A stretch of DNA of 50,893 nucleotides. It comes from Halodesulfovibrio sp. GTDB lineage: Bacteria > Desulfobacterota > Desulfovibrionia > Desulfovibrionales > Desulfovibrionaceae. Of the stretch, positions 8,356 to 18,033 are shown piece after piece; within the stretch, counting starts at the first letter, position 1; each line of letters opens with the position of its first letter. The DNA is taken from assembly GCF_025210605.1 (NCBI RefSeq), contig NZ_JAOARI010000030.1, positions 1-50,893 of the forward strand, in the 5' to 3' direction. The notes below the pieces were generated by a model. That model did not search any database, had not been told where the DNA came from, and saw nothing but the letters and a program-made list of their open reading frames with translations. The position numbers and the translations under genes were made by a program.

Positions 8356-11300
8356 TCATACATAGTCCAAATAATCCCCTGAAAAAATGCCTAGCATCGG
8401 ATGATACAGGTACTGTTGACCATCTTTTTCAACACGTAACGAAACAATACCGTATCGAACATTCACGTAATCAAGTGTGTTAGAAAATATCGTTGCAACG
8501 TCAGCGTAGATTTCACTTGGATCAATAGTTAGCCAAGCCTGATTACGTTCATCAATATCAAAGTCATCCCAAAAAATAATACGACCATCTTCTTCATATT
8601 TAGACGAAGTGACATCAAAGCTTTGGAAACTTGTATCACCACCTTCGTCTACAAAAAGAAAATAGTCGCATGTTTGCTTAGAATTACGAAACGGCTGCTG
8701 CACTTGGATTTCACCAAAAAGATGGGCATGCATATGCAGCCACCACGGTGATGCGTTTTTGTTTTTATTAGTAAAAAGAAACTGATTAAGCGCGGTATGC
8801 TCGATATTGATAAACTCGTTCTGTTTATCGGCAAAGTTTGGTTTCACAACTCGCGGTGCAGCCGAAATATGCTTATACGAAGCTTCCTGAAGTATTTTCG
8901 ATAAATCATGAGAAGGTAGAGGCACTTTTTTTGATTCAAAACCCGGGTCTTTAAAACAAACATTTTCGCCCATTACCCCTTGTATATTATGACTTAACAT
9001 CACAATATTCTCTTGTTCCGGTTCAATTTCACGGTGTCGTTGAACGCGCCCTGCAAGCTGAATGATGGAACGCATGGAGCTTGGCTCTGCAATCGCCCAG
9101 TCATAGTCATGATCGCGCCCTACTTCTACAACAGGTGTCGCCAGAACAATAAAAACCTGATTTTTTTCGGGATACTTTTCTAAAGCCGCCGCAACTTCTT
9201 CTTGCTCAAAGACGGAAACTGATTGGTTGCGTTGCAGCGTGGCATCAAGCCTTTTTTCTATATGAGAACGGATAGCAAGCGGCAGTTGGCTGTGGTAAAT
9301 ACAAAAATGAAAACGGTAGTTTTCTTCGGGTGCTTGTTCGAGCAAATTGACTGCCACGGCAACCATTGGTTTAATATTCGCCATGCGTACCACACCAAAT
9401 GAAACACGCTTACCGTTTGCAGCCTGTAAGAAATGTGCATCATGCAGTGTATGCACTTCATCACGGATAGCGCTTGCTACAGTCGAGACTGCTTCAAACT
9501 TCGACTGAGCTAATGATGGTTCCAAAGCATGAATACGTGCCTTGCGTAGTGAAGCACATTTTTTCTTAAGACTCGCAACGCGCTTATCAACAAACCGTTC
9601 ATGATGTCTGGTAAAGTTAGCTCGATCTGCACATTCTACAGTCTCGGCACGAAACTCATCAAACCACGCACAGACGACTTCGGACGACTTCCCATCAATG
9701 TTTCCACTAAAGTGAGATCGTCCTTGCTGGTAGGCTTCAAATAAGGCTTCTATGAGAACAGGCGGAAGTGTCGCTGACGCAAGAAGTACTCTGGAACCAA
9801 GTAATCCAGCCCAGTGTACTAATCGGCATAATGCGGGCAAATCTTCAAGTCCGAAGTCATCCGGCTCATCCAAAACAAGGTCACTGGTGAGTAGGCGCAG
9901 CATAGGCGCAATCTGCCTTCCCCCTCGAATTCCTTCAGTAGCAGTAACAAGGTGGTCGATAGTGCTTATGGAGATTGGGGCACTAACAAGCCTGTGTAGC
10001 CGAGGGCTTCGCTTAAGCCAGTCCGCGAGGTAGCCTTTGTCCAACGCACCGCCATACGAAACATAAAGATGTTCTGCCAATTCTTCAGCAGACTCATTTA
10101 TTCCATCCGCTTTATCTATATCACGCATAGCAGAATGCAGCTCTTCAATCTGCTGAGACCCTATAGTGACAGCAATATCTTCAGAATCTAAATTCAGACG
10201 TTCCCGAAGAGCATCGCCTGTTTGAAGTGTGAGAGTCCGCAAGCCAAGGGCAATACTCATTCGGCATCCGCGTTGCGGATTACTTAAGCCATATATGATA
10301 CGGGCATTGGCAAAGGTTTTTCCGCAGCCTGTCGATGCCATATTCACACCGAAGAAGCCTTTTTGCTCTGCGGCATGGCGCACACCACAGGCAAGATCAT
10401 ACGCTTTATCCTGCCATCGAAATTTTTGATTTTTATTACGCTTTTTGAAGCAAGAATGACGGGCAATAGCAGGTAGATACTGTCGTAACGAAGGTAGCCT
10501 TCGTGCAATGCTGAATGCATTAAAACCTACACCAACAAGGTGTTCATCCAATTTTTGCTTAGCGTTGCCTGTTTCTCTATCTGTGTTTGCTAAAAGCTGT
10601 ATATTGGGATCTTGCCAACCTTCTGTTGGAGCAGACGCGGAGTAACAATGGTCGGACAACATAAGACAAAGCCGAGCCATATGCAGTGGGAACGGTGAAC
10701 CCAGCGTGCATTGTTCAAAAAAAGCGGAGGAACGCAATGCCCACTGAGCAAGTTTTGTAATTTTTTTCTGCCATTGAGCACCGGTAGGGAGACCATGTGA
10801 AAAAAAACAATTTTGGTTTAACGCTGTATTACTGTCTAATGTCTTCAGGTTATTTGAATTCCACTCATAATTGAAATTCTCTAACCACGAGTCCAACCCA
10901 CTAAGCTCTGGTCTGCGGTTTGAACTGCCATTGCCCCGATTATAACAAGTGAATGATGGTAAACGATGATGCGAAACAATAAGCCACGCAACGCACTGGG
11001 CGACAGGCGACATATTAGAGAAAAAATTGCTGCCAACCTGATAATCAACTGAAGCCGTCAGGTTAGAAAATACATCTGCTCCGCTTGCAAGCTCTTGAAG
11101 CCATTCGCGATCTTGTTTGCCGTGTACAAAAACTTTGAACAATAAAAAAGAGAGCCACTCATGTCGATGTGGCTCTCTTCGAATACTGCTGGAATGCAAC
11201 TTACACTGGAATAGATCATTTGCTTTGCCGAAGTCATGAAACATGCCCGCAATACCTGCCAGCAAGGCAAATGAATATGCAGAATCCCATGCAGATTCAT

Positions 11301-11604
11301 GTTCTTTTCGCAATACATTGGTACGTGTGACATTCGTCGGTACTGTACCATCAATATTAAATTTGCGAACAGAACCAACAACCCACAGTAACTCAGTTTG
11401 ATTTTTCCCCCTCACCCAATGGCAAGCTACAGCGGTATTACGACGTGCAGTTTTTTTCAAAAGTTTTCGCAGAGTCTTCAACCCTTCTAACGTTATGGGC
11501 GTTTGCCACACTCTGTCGCCTTTTCGCTCTGCAAATTGGTCGAGAACTCTACGTGTTTCCGAAAGAGCTTGCTTACTACATTGTGAGATGAGAAGAATGT
11601 TCAT
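8356..11604 (-). CDS. cas3: Type I-F Cas2-3 fusion (adaptation subunit, HD nuclease and helicase)
   Basis: This 1082-residue protein is the I-F fusion of Cas2 with Cas3. It serves both in spacer integration with Cas1 and in target DNA unwinding and degradation. The Cas2-like part covers about residues 1-90 (MNILLISQCS...). The HD nuclease follows, with H123-D124 in GMFHDFGKAND and H148 in RHEW. The helicase has Walker A STGCGKT at 424-430, motif II DEPD at 579-582 (the usual I-F variant of DExH), motif III SAT at 610-612, and a C-terminal IIQLAGRVQRHR motif VI. All key motifs look intact. Unusually, it is separated from cas1 by CRISPR array 2. A GGTCAA/TTGACC inverted repeat lies about 35 bases upstream of the start. 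Confidence 0.97.
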   Translation of the reverse strand: MNILLISQCSKQALSETRRVLDQFAERKGDRVWQTPITLEGLKTLRKLLKKTARRNTAVACHWVRGKNQTELLWVVGSVRKFNIDGTVPTNVTRTNVLRKEHESAWDSAYSFALLAGIAGMFHDFGKANDLFQCKLHSSSIRREPHRHEWLSFLLFKVFVHGKQDREWLQELASGADVFSNLTASVDYQVGSNFFSNMSPVAQCVAWLIVSHHRLPSFTCYNRGNGSSNRRPELSGLDSWLENFNYEWNSNNLKTLDSNTALNQNCFFSHGLPTGAQWQKKITKLAQWALRSSAFFEQCTLGSPFPLHMARLCLMLSDHCYSASAPTEGWQDPNIQLLANTDRETGNAKQKLDEHLVGVGFNAFSIARRLPSLRQYLPAIARHSCFKKRNKNQKFRWQDKAYDLACGVRHAAEQKGFFGVNMASTGCGKTFANARIIYGLSNPQRGCRMSIALGLRTLTLQTGDALRERLNLDSEDIAVTIGSQQIEELHSAMRDIDKADGINESAEELAEHLYVSYGGALDKGYLADWLKRSPRLHRLVSAPISISTIDHLVTATEGIRGGRQIAPMLRLLTSDLVLDEPDDFGLEDLPALCRLVHWAGLLGSRVLLASATLPPVLIEALFEAYQQGRSHFSGNIDGKSSEVVCAWFDEFRAETVECADRANFTRHHERFVDKRVASLKKKCASLRKARIHALEPSLAQSKFEAVSTVASAIRDEVHTLHDAHFLQAANGKRVSFGVVRMANIKPMVAVAVNLLEQAPEENYRFHFCIYHSQLPLAIRSHIEKRLDATLQRNQSVSVFEQEEVAAALEKYPEKNQVFIVLATPVVEVGRDHDYDWAIAEPSSMRSIIQLAGRVQRHREIEPEQENIVMLSHNIQGVMGENVCFKDPGFESKKVPLPSHDLSKILQEASYKHISAAPRVVKPNFADKQNEFINIEHTALNQFLFTNKNKNASPWWLHMHAHLFGEIQVQQPFRNSKQTCDYFLFVDEGGDTSFQSFDVTSSKYEEDGRIIFWDDFDIDERNQAWLTIDPSEIYADVATIFSNTLDYVNVRYGIVSLRVEKDGQQYLYHPMLGIFSGDYLDYV

Positions 11605-11638
11605 GGTATTTATCGTGTGGCATTTGCTAAAAATACTA

Positions 11639-11655
11639 GGTCAATCTGTTTGACC
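11639..11655. promoter_or_regulatory. Inverted repeat upstream of cas2-3 (candidate operator)
   Basis: GGTCAA and TTGACC face each other across 5 bases (TCTGT), 35 bases upstream of the cas2-3 ATG. A second, asymmetric pair ATACTA (11633-11638) and TAGTAT (11664-11669) surrounds it. On the minus strand TAGTAT at 11638-11633 could be a -10 box, which would put the palindrome between the promoter elements. No regulator is identified; the operator role is an inference from symmetry and position. Confidence 0.4.
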
Positions 11656-11784
11656 ATAATTCTTAGTATCGTTCAGATATGGCAATTACTATTACTTAAA
11701 AAATTTTGAATAATACATTATAGAAAAACACATTGCCCTGCCATTATTTTCTGCCTTCATCTAACCTTAATCTTTACTTAAACT

Positions 11785-12884
11785 CTTCTAAGCTGCCTGT
11801 GCGGCAGTGAATAATGGGCATTCTTCTAGTGCCGTTCCGATATTTTCTAAACTGCCTGCACGGCAGTATGGCAGAGAAACCTAAGTCTCAAACGCTACTA
11901 GAAAATTCTTTTACCTGCCTACCCACCAATCACCTATTATTAACAAACAAATTTGTCTTTAAGCTGCCTGTACGGCAGTGAACGATTTTTGAGCATTTTT
12001 TCCATTTCGCCGACATTTCTAAGCTGCCTGTGCGGCAGTGAACATAATTATCTCTGCATCTGCATATTTTTTAGATTTTCTAAGCTGCCTGTGCGGCAGT
12101 GAACGCAACTGGATTAGCGACACATTTAGTTCAATATTTCTAAGCTGCCTGTGCGGCAGTGAACAGAAAACCATGTTTCTCACACCACGCGGCGTATTTC
12201 TAAGCTGCCTGTGCGGCAGTGAACTCATAGAACCATGTTTTCGGAACGTATTTATCTTTCTAAGCTGCCTGTGCGGCAGTGAACAAATTTGTCAAAAAAC
12301 ACATATTCAAAACGCATTTCTAAGCTGCCTGTGCGGCAGTGAACATTCTTTTTCTTTCTCCGGAAGGAAATATTCATTTCTAAGCTGCCTGTGCGGCAGT
12401 GAACGCAATTCAGTCCGGTAAAAACTCTGCTATGGATTTCTAAGCTGCCTGTGCGGCAGTGAACCCGTTGTCCCGAACAATCGCCCCACCTTTCATTTTC
12501 TAAGCTGCCTGTGCGGCAGTGAACTTGCGCTTGGCGCGGTGACTGCACTGCTTTGATTTCTAAGCTGCCTGTGCGGCAGTGAACTTTCAGGTCTTTTACT
12601 TCAGCAAGACTTTTAGTTTCTAAGCTGCCTGTGCGGCAGTGAACACCTAACTCGCTTAGTTGGTTTATGCCCCCATTTTCTAAGCTGCCTGTGCGGCAGT
12701 GAACAACCACCCGCCATTCCACCCATCATTCCGGTGTTTCTAAGCTGCCTGTGCGGCAGTGAACTACACGGACGTGTACCAGAACCGTTTATATGGTTTC
12801 TAAGCTGCCTGTGCGGCAGTGAACAATCGCTTTCACACCGTCGAGTTCTAATTCAATTTCTAAGCTGCCTGTGCGGCAGTGAAC
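11785..12884 (-). CRISPR. CRISPR array 2, type I-F, 15 regular repeats plus 3 decayed ones
   Basis: It uses the same 28-base repeat as array 1 and the same orientation. Fifteen regular repeats (12016-12884) flank 14 spacers of about 32-33 bases. Three decayed repeats lie at the leader-distal end: 11785-11812, 11844-11871 and 11956-11983. A possible vestige of another (ACCTGCCTACC) is at about 11907-11934. The leader is at 12885-13024, next to the cas1 stop. The array lies between cas1 and cas2-3, so its transcript would run toward cas2-3. Open frames through the repeats are artefacts of the 60-base period. Confidence 0.98.
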
Positions 12885-13024
12885 TGTAAGCTCTTAAAGA
12901 TATCACATAATATTTAAAGAGGTTATAAGTAAAAAGGTTTTTTACCCCTTTTTTCAGTCCTCAAAAATTTTACATTAAAAACAATATATTATGAAATTGA
13001 CTTTTTAAAAGGGTAGCTGCCTAA
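12885..13024 (-). promoter_or_regulatory. CRISPR leader 2 with degenerate IHF-like site
   Basis: This AT-rich leader lies between cas1 and the first repeat of array 2. Like leader 1 it begins TGTAA and has TTTTACCC starting at offset 56 (12940). At the offset of the perfect IHF site in leader 1 it reads TTTAAAGAGGTTA (12913-12925), which keeps 7 of the 9 defined positions. A GGGTA near the cas1 stop can pair with the TACCC motif, as a similar pair does in leader 1. The array promoter should be here, but I cannot place it exactly. Confidence 0.7.
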
Positions 13025-13981
13025 TTATTTCGAAACAGTCTTAGCTGTTGCTTGCACAGTTTCAATCATAACATCAAGTGCATTTGCTTTTCTAAGGTTA
13101 GAAAGGCAGCGCTGCCTAAATTCTTGCGGGCTATCTCCTTCCATTGCGCCAATAAATGCCTGTGGAAGCACTAACGCATCTTTTACGATATCAGCGACAT
13201 CAAAAACTAAGCCACCTCTACGAGTTTTGCCATGAAGAACAGCGAGGCTATGAGGCAAACCTAGAACCCAACATGTTGTGGCGGCTAACCCATACGCTAA
13301 ATAATTTCCGTGATCTAAATACTTGTTGGCAAGATCAATTCCCGTTCCTTGTTTTGCTCGGGTAAACGAACCATATCCCACGCTCTGTGCAATTTGCCTA
13401 TAGAGCTTTTTAGTCATTCGAGCTTCAACAGAAAGTATTTCCGTTTGTGATGAACAAGCAAGCAGGTCACTTTGTGATGTTTCAAGAATAGCGGAAAGCT
13501 CTTCCAAATCGAGGGAGCATTCTTTTTCTAACACCTTCCAGTGTTTGCTAATTTCTTTAATTCGCTGATTTTGGAAGAGAATTGCGGCTTGGAATCTCTT
13601 TTCATCGTCAAACCAAAACGAAGCCCACTGTTGTAAATACTCTGTGGGGCGATATTCTGATTGCGGTGACATCCACGAAATATCACATTGCATTTCGCCT
13701 GCGGTATAAAGAGGGCTACCGTCACCACCACAAAACCCTACCGAAACTCCCGCCTTACCCAATTCACGCATGGCAGCTTGCGTTATGGAAGTTCCAGTTC
13801 CTAACAACATGCAAGTAGTATTGGCGATAGGTATATTCCAATATAATGATTGCGCTCCCTCTTCTGTTACGTATTCAACACGACCACCATTAACGAGAAC
13901 CCTACAGTGCTCAAGGTAATATAAATTAGCGCGCTTAGAATGAATAATTGTTTTGAGTTCAGATGAAGAAAAATGTTTCAT
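13025..13981 (-). CDS. cas1: Type I-F CRISPR integrase Cas1
   Basis: Cas1 joins new spacers to the leader end of the array together with the Cas2 part of Cas2-3. The 318-residue length fits Cas1 of type I-F. The metal-binding triad can be assigned as E186 (in SVEARMTKK), H250 (in VLHGKTRRGG) and an aspartate in FDVADIVKD (D261 or D264). The ATG follows AGGAC 6 bases upstream. It is the first gene of the locus, but leader 2 and array 2 lie between it and the rest of the cas operon; it may be a separate transcription unit or be joined to cas2-3 by read-through across the array. Confidence 0.96.
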   Translation of the reverse strand: MKHFSSSELKTIIHSKRANLYYLEHCRVLVNGGRVEYVTEEGAQSLYWNIPIANTTCMLLGTGTSITQAAMRELGKAGVSVGFCGGDGSPLYTAGEMQCDISWMSPQSEYRPTEYLQQWASFWFDDEKRFQAAILFQNQRIKEISKHWKVLEKECSLDLEELSAILETSQSDLLACSSQTEILSVEARMTKKLYRQIAQSVGYGSFTRAKQGTGIDLANKYLDHGNYLAYGLAATTCWVLGLPHSLAVLHGKTRRGGLVFDVADIVKDALVLPQAFIGAMEGDSPQEFRQRCLSNLRKANALDVMIETVQATAKTVSK

Positions 13982-14266
13982 TACTTGTCCTACAATCTAA
14001 CTTAACGTTATGCGTTTAAACGATGTCGATGGAGCTATTCCACCACATTGCGAATATAATAAGACTCATAGATACCACTCGATAGATCTTTTTTATAATT
14101 ATTCCAACACCTCTCGTGTAGTGTATGCTAATTTGTCACAAATTGCATTTTCCAACCCAATATCCCACCCCATGTTTTATCCCTTCAACTTACAACAGGT
14201 ACAACTAGCTCTACTATCGTAAAATACAGTTAACACCTTGCATTCAAGATAAAAACATTCACCAAT
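13982..14266. other. Intergenic region upstream of cas1
   Basis: These 285 AT-rich bases lie between cas1 and the terminator of the cyclophilin gene. They should contain the cas1 promoter on the minus strand, but no clear pair of hexamers stands out. I see no small gene with a good ribosome binding site. Confidence 0.5.
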
Positions 14267-14304
14267 AAAAAAAGAGCTTCAGATAACTCTGAAGCTCTTT
14301 TTTT
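14267..14304 (-). terminator. Intrinsic terminator, mainly for the cyclophilin gene
   Basis: GAGCTTCAGA and TCTGAAGCTC form a perfect 10-bp stem around TAAC, with seven A on one side and seven T on the other, so it can work in both directions. It lies about 50 bases after the end of the cyclophilin gene. Confidence 0.9.
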
Positions 14305-14354
14305 ATGCTAGGATTCACACCCCGCCGCAACAGGTGCGGCATGGATATATAGTC

Positions 14355-14936
14355 CTATTCTACAACCTGTGCTTTAAGAATCACGATCTGCTCTGCTGGC
14401 ACATCCTGATGGAAGCCGAAGCTGCCAGTTTTAACACCTTTCATAGCGTCGATAACTTCAGTGCCTTCTACAACTTTACCGAACACAGCGTAACCCCAGC
14501 CGCTCACAGTTTTACCGGAGTGGTTAAGAAATGCGTTGTCTTTAACGTTGATAAAGAACTGGGCAGTTGCAGAATCTGGGTCCTGAGTACGTGCCATTGC
14601 AAGAGTGTATTTGTCGTTAGCAAGACCGTTGTCAGCTTCGTTTTTGATTGGCTCACGAGTTGGCTTCTGGTTCATATCAGCATCAAAACCGCCGCCCTGT
14701 ACCATGAAGTTGTCGATTACACGGTGGAAGATAGTTCCATCGTAAAAGCCATCGCGAACGTACTGCTCGAAGTTTTTAGAGCTTTCTGGAGCTTTTTCTG
14801 TATCGAGTTCAACAACGAAGTTGCCCATTGTAGTTTCAAATTTAATCAAAACAGGTTCCCCTTTAGCCAGCGCACCGCTGGAGGTGAATGTTGCTAAAAG
14901 AAGCGCTACTGCGCCAAGTAAATGTAAAAGTCGCAT
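14355..14936 (-). CDS. Secreted peptidyl-prolyl cis-trans isomerase, cyclophilin type
   Basis: Cyclophilins speed cis-trans isomerisation of X-Pro bonds; with its signal peptide this one should act in the periplasm. The signal sequence (MRLLHLLGAVALLLATFTSSGALA) is followed by the cyclophilin fold. Family motifs are FHRVIDNFMVQGG (with the catalytic Arg), a TAQFFINV segment, and GYAVFGKVVEG. I chose the second ATG (14936), because GGAGAG lies at good distance before it, over the upstream ATG at 14951, which has none and would overlap that site. The protein is about 193 residues. It stands alone downstream of clpB with its own terminator. Confidence 0.93.
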   Translation of the reverse strand: MRLLHLLGAVALLLATFTSSGALAKGEPVLIKFETTMGNFVVELDTEKAPESSKNFEQYVRDGFYDGTIFHRVIDNFMVQGGGFDADMNQKPTREPIKNEADNGLANDKYTLAMARTQDPDSATAQFFINVKDNAFLNHSGKTVSGWGYAVFGKVVEGTEVIDAMKGVKTGSFGFHQDVPAEQIVILKAQVVE

Positions 14937-15009
14937 GTGCACTCTCTCCATATTTTTAAAATGATTGCAGGTGCATTATCAAATGCAGCGTGGCTCTGCA
15001 ATAACCGGA

Positions 15010-17622
15010 TTATGAAATTGTAAATTGCAGGTCTTCAAAATCGTCATCATTTACATGAACATCAATGATAACATGCTGACCTTCGCGCAATTCGCCACCT
15101 ATAAGCTGACGGGCAAGCGTAGTTTCGATTTTCTGCTGTAAATACCGTCGCAAAGGTCGAGCACCGTACACAGGATCGTACGCATTGTCCGCTATAAAAT
15201 TACGGGCAGCATCTGTAAGCTCCAGAGTTATTTTACGATCTTCCAATCTTCCGCGAAGTCTACCAAGAAGAAGCTCAATAATTTCTTTGATCTGCTCTCT
15301 CGACAATGGTTTAAAGAGTACCGTTTCATCTACGCGGTTCAAAAACTCCGGTCGGAAATGCTTACGCAGTTCCTGCATAACAGTCTCGCGGATTCCTTCA
15401 GCAAGATGTCCGTCAGGAGATATTCCTTCAAGCAAATGCATTGCACCAATATTCGAAGTCATAATTATGATAGTGTTTTTAAAACTGACAGTTCGTCCCT
15501 GACTATCAGTCAAGCGTCCATCATCTAAAATCTGCAACAACGTGTTGAATACATCTGGGTGCGCTTTTTCAACTTCATCAAAAAGCACAACGCTGTATGG
15601 CTTACGACGCACAGCCTCGGTAAGTTGTCCGCCCTGATCGTACCCGACATATCCCGGAGGCGCTCCGATAAGACGCGCAACAGTGTGTTTTTCCATGTAC
15701 TCACTCATATCGAGGCGCACAATGTTATCTTCAGAGTCGAACAGCGCTTCGGCTAAAGTCTTACAAAGCTCCGTTTTACCCACACCTGTAGGCCCAAGGA
15801 AGATAAAAGAGCCTATAGGTCTATTCGGGTCAGAAAGTCCGGCACGAGAACGGAGAACAGCTTCTGAAACAGCATCCACCGCTTCTTCCTGCCCAACGAC
15901 TCTTTCATGCAATTCCACAGGCAAGCGAAGCAACTTGTCGCGTTCAGCTTCTACAAGGCGGGTAACAGGAATTCCAGTCCAACGTGCTACAATACCTGCA
16001 ACATCTTCTGGACGAACTTCCTCTTTTAACAACCGCTCTTCGCCGCCCTCTTCAGAACCTTCAGGTTCAAGGCGTCTTTCCAGATCGTTAAGGACAGAGT
16101 ATTTAAGCTGCGCCGCTGTGTTTAAATCATAATTGCGTTCAGCCTCTTCAATTTTGCGCTTTGTCTCTTCTATCTGCTCTTTCAATTCACGCTGTGAATC
16201 AATCGCGCCCTTTTCGCTTTCCCATTTCGACATAAGGTCAACATGAGTAACTCGCAGTTCTGAAAGTTCATTCTCAAGTTTATCTAAACGCTCGCGGGAA
16301 GCTTCATCTGTCTCTTTTCGCAACGCTTCACGCTCAATTTCAAGCTGCATAATCTTGCGGTTTGCTTCATCAAGTTCCGCAGGCATGGAATCAATTTCTG
16401 TACGAATCATTGCGGCAGCTTCATCAATAAGGTCAATCGCCTTATCCGGTAGCTGGCGGTCTGCAATATATCTATCAGATAGCGTCACAGCCTCCACAAG
16501 AGCAGAGTCGCTGATTCGCACACCGTGGTGAACTTCAAAGCGCTCTTTTAGTCCACGCAAAATAGAAATGGTATCTTCTATGGATGGCTGCTCTACAACA
16601 AGCGGCTGGAAGCGACGTTCAAGCGCTGGGTCTTTTTCGATATACTGACGATACTCATCAAGAGTCGTCGCACCGATGCAATGCAACTCGCCACGCGCAA
16701 GCATAGGCTTGAGCAAGTTGCCCGCATCCATTGCACCTTCTGTTTTACCAGCGCCCACAATAGTATGCAGTTCATCAATGAACATCAAAATTCGACCTTC
16801 AGATTTTTCCACCTCTGAAAGCACTGCTTTAAGACGTTCTTCAAATTCGCCGCGATACTTTGCACCGGCAATCAGTGCGCCCATATCAAGCGCAAACAAA
16901 CTTTTATCTTTCAGACTTTCCGGCACATCACCGTTAAGGATACGATGTGCCAGCCCTTCTACAATCGCAGTTTTACCGACACCAGCTTCACCAATGAGTA
17001 CTGGGTTGTTTTTGGTACGACGAGACAAAATACGAATGGTTCGACGGATTTCTGAATCGCGCCCGATAACAGGGTCAAGCTTGCCTCTGCGTGCTTCATC
17101 AACAAGGTCACGACCATATTTTACCAGCGCCTCATATGTGTCTTCAGGATTTTGTGAAGTCACTCGCTGCGCGCCACGAACTTCGTTAAGAGATTTCAGC
17201 ACATCTTCGTATGAAACATTCATGTCTTTCACGACAGTTGCAACGGCAGGAGCCATAGGCGGCTCCAAAGCAACACAGAACATGTGCTCAACGCTGACGT
17301 ATTCATCTTTCATGCGTTTAGCAAAATCTTGAGCGCGAACCAGCAGTTGATTCAACTGCTGCGTGACCAATACAGTATCATGCCCAGCACCGGGTCCACT
17401 TACTGAAGGTCTTTTGCGGATTTCTTTTTCTAGCGCCAACCCGAAACGGGAAGGGTCTACATGCACCCGCTCTAAAATACGCCGTACAAGCCCGTTCTCC
17501 TGATCCACCAAGGCAAGTACAAGATGGTCGACATCAACTTGCTGATGTCCGAAACGAATTGCAATGTTCTGTGCCTCGCTAATGGCTGCCTGAGATTTTT
17601 CAGTAAACTGATTTAAATCCAT
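15010..17622 (-). CDS. clpB: ATP-dependent disaggregase ClpB
   Basis: ClpB is a hexameric AAA+ chaperone that pulls proteins out of aggregates with the DnaK system. The 870-residue length is full. It has the Clp N domain (about 1-145), NBD1 with Walker A GEAGVGKT and Walker B-like [11 protein letters not shown], the long coiled-coil middle domain (about 400-530) that sets ClpB apart from ClpA/ClpC, and NBD2 with Walker A GPTGVGKT, then DEVEKAH, and the IIIMTSNIG motif. GGAG lies before the ATG. It follows cbpM by 44 bases, in an operon with a DnaJ-like protein. Confidence 0.97.
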   Translation of the reverse strand: MDLNQFTEKSQAAISEAQNIAIRFGHQQVDVDHLVLALVDQENGLVRRILERVHVDPSRFGLALEKEIRKRPSVSGPGAGHDTVLVTQQLNQLLVRAQDFAKRMKDEYVSVEHMFCVALEPPMAPAVATVVKDMNVSYEDVLKSLNEVRGAQRVTSQNPEDTYEALVKYGRDLVDEARRGKLDPVIGRDSEIRRTIRILSRRTKNNPVLIGEAGVGKTAIVEGLAHRILNGDVPESLKDKSLFALDMGALIAGAKYRGEFEERLKAVLSEVEKSEGRILMFIDELHTIVGAGKTEGAMDAGNLLKPMLARGELHCIGATTLDEYRQYIEKDPALERRFQPLVVEQPSIEDTISILRGLKERFEVHHGVRISDSALVEAVTLSDRYIADRQLPDKAIDLIDEAAAMIRTEIDSMPAELDEANRKIMQLEIEREALRKETDEASRERLDKLENELSELRVTHVDLMSKWESEKGAIDSQRELKEQIEETKRKIEEAERNYDLNTAAQLKYSVLNDLERRLEPEGSEEGGEERLLKEEVRPEDVAGIVARWTGIPVTRLVEAERDKLLRLPVELHERVVGQEEAVDAVSEAVLRSRAGLSDPNRPIGSFIFLGPTGVGKTELCKTLAEALFDSEDNIVRLDMSEYMEKHTVARLIGAPPGYVGYDQGGQLTEAVRRKPYSVVLFDEVEKAHPDVFNTLLQILDDGRLTDSQGRTVSFKNTIIIMTSNIGAMHLLEGISPDGHLAEGIRETVMQELRKHFRPEFLNRVDETVLFKPLSREQIKEIIELLLGRLRGRLEDRKITLELTDAARNFIADNAYDPVYGARPLRRYLQQKIETTLARQLIGGELREGQHVIIDVHVNDDDFEDLQFTIS

Positions 17623-17666
17623 ATTGCACTCTCCGAATCATTGAGCATTCTGAAAAAATTTCGGTA

Positions 17667-17996
17667 TTAGTCCGTACCGGATTCTAGTTCTTGAACTTTA
17701 CGTTCTAAGTCTTCAACACGTTCAAGCAAATCTACTATGATTGAACCGCCAGTCGGACTTAAACTGAAATCGTCGCAAATACGGATAAGCTTACGAACAC
17801 GAAAAACATCTTTACGCGTAAAAAGATAATGTTTGTCAGCAGCTTTGACAGGAATAATCCATTCCATCTCAAGCAGTTCCCCTAGTCTGGAAGGATGAAC
17901 CCCTGTAAGCTCAATGAATTGAGCCCACGCAATGCGGTCAGATTGAACAGGTAATTCTTCCGATATCGCTTGTAAATCCAGAATAGTGCGTGCCAT
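17667..17996 (-). CDS. cbpM: Chaperone modulator CbpM-like protein (MerR-type helix-turn-helix)
   Basis: The 109-residue protein resembles CbpM, which binds the J domain of CbpA and blocks its use of DnaK. It has a MerR-like helix-turn-helix (about 27-75, with GVHPSRLGELLEMEWIIP) and a C-terminal coiled coil (LLERVEDLERKVQELES). The place between a CbpA-type dnaJ and clpB strongly supports the call. The start has GGGAGG 6 bases upstream. It lies 37 bases after dnaJ. In some bacteria such proteins may instead act as HspR-type repressors of the same operon; the sequence alone does not exclude this. Confidence 0.8.
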   Translation of the reverse strand: MARTILDLQAISEELPVQSDRIAWAQFIELTGVHPSRLGELLEMEWIIPVKAADKHYLFTRKDVFRVRKLIRICDDFSLSPTGGSIIVDLLERVEDLERKVQELESGTD

Positions 17997-18033
17997 TGCA
18001 AGCCTCCCGTATTTGCGAAGATATTACGTCATG

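Noticed and set aside
12165..12256. Two neighbouring spacers of array 2 share AACCATGTTT
   Set aside because: A shared 10-base word among 36 spacers is within chance expectation, and the flanks do not match.
12252..12722. Open frames running through CRISPR array 2 with a repeated VHCRTGSLE pattern
   Set aside because: The 60-base period of the array keeps the frame open; the pattern is the translated repeat. Not a gene.
13015..13022. AGCTGCCT near the cas1 stop resembles part of the CRISPR repeat
   Set aside because: Only 8 bases match, with no hairpin partner; probably chance.
14334..14897. Long plus-strand open frame opposite the cyclophilin gene
   Set aside because: It is the shadow of a well-supported gene on the other strand.
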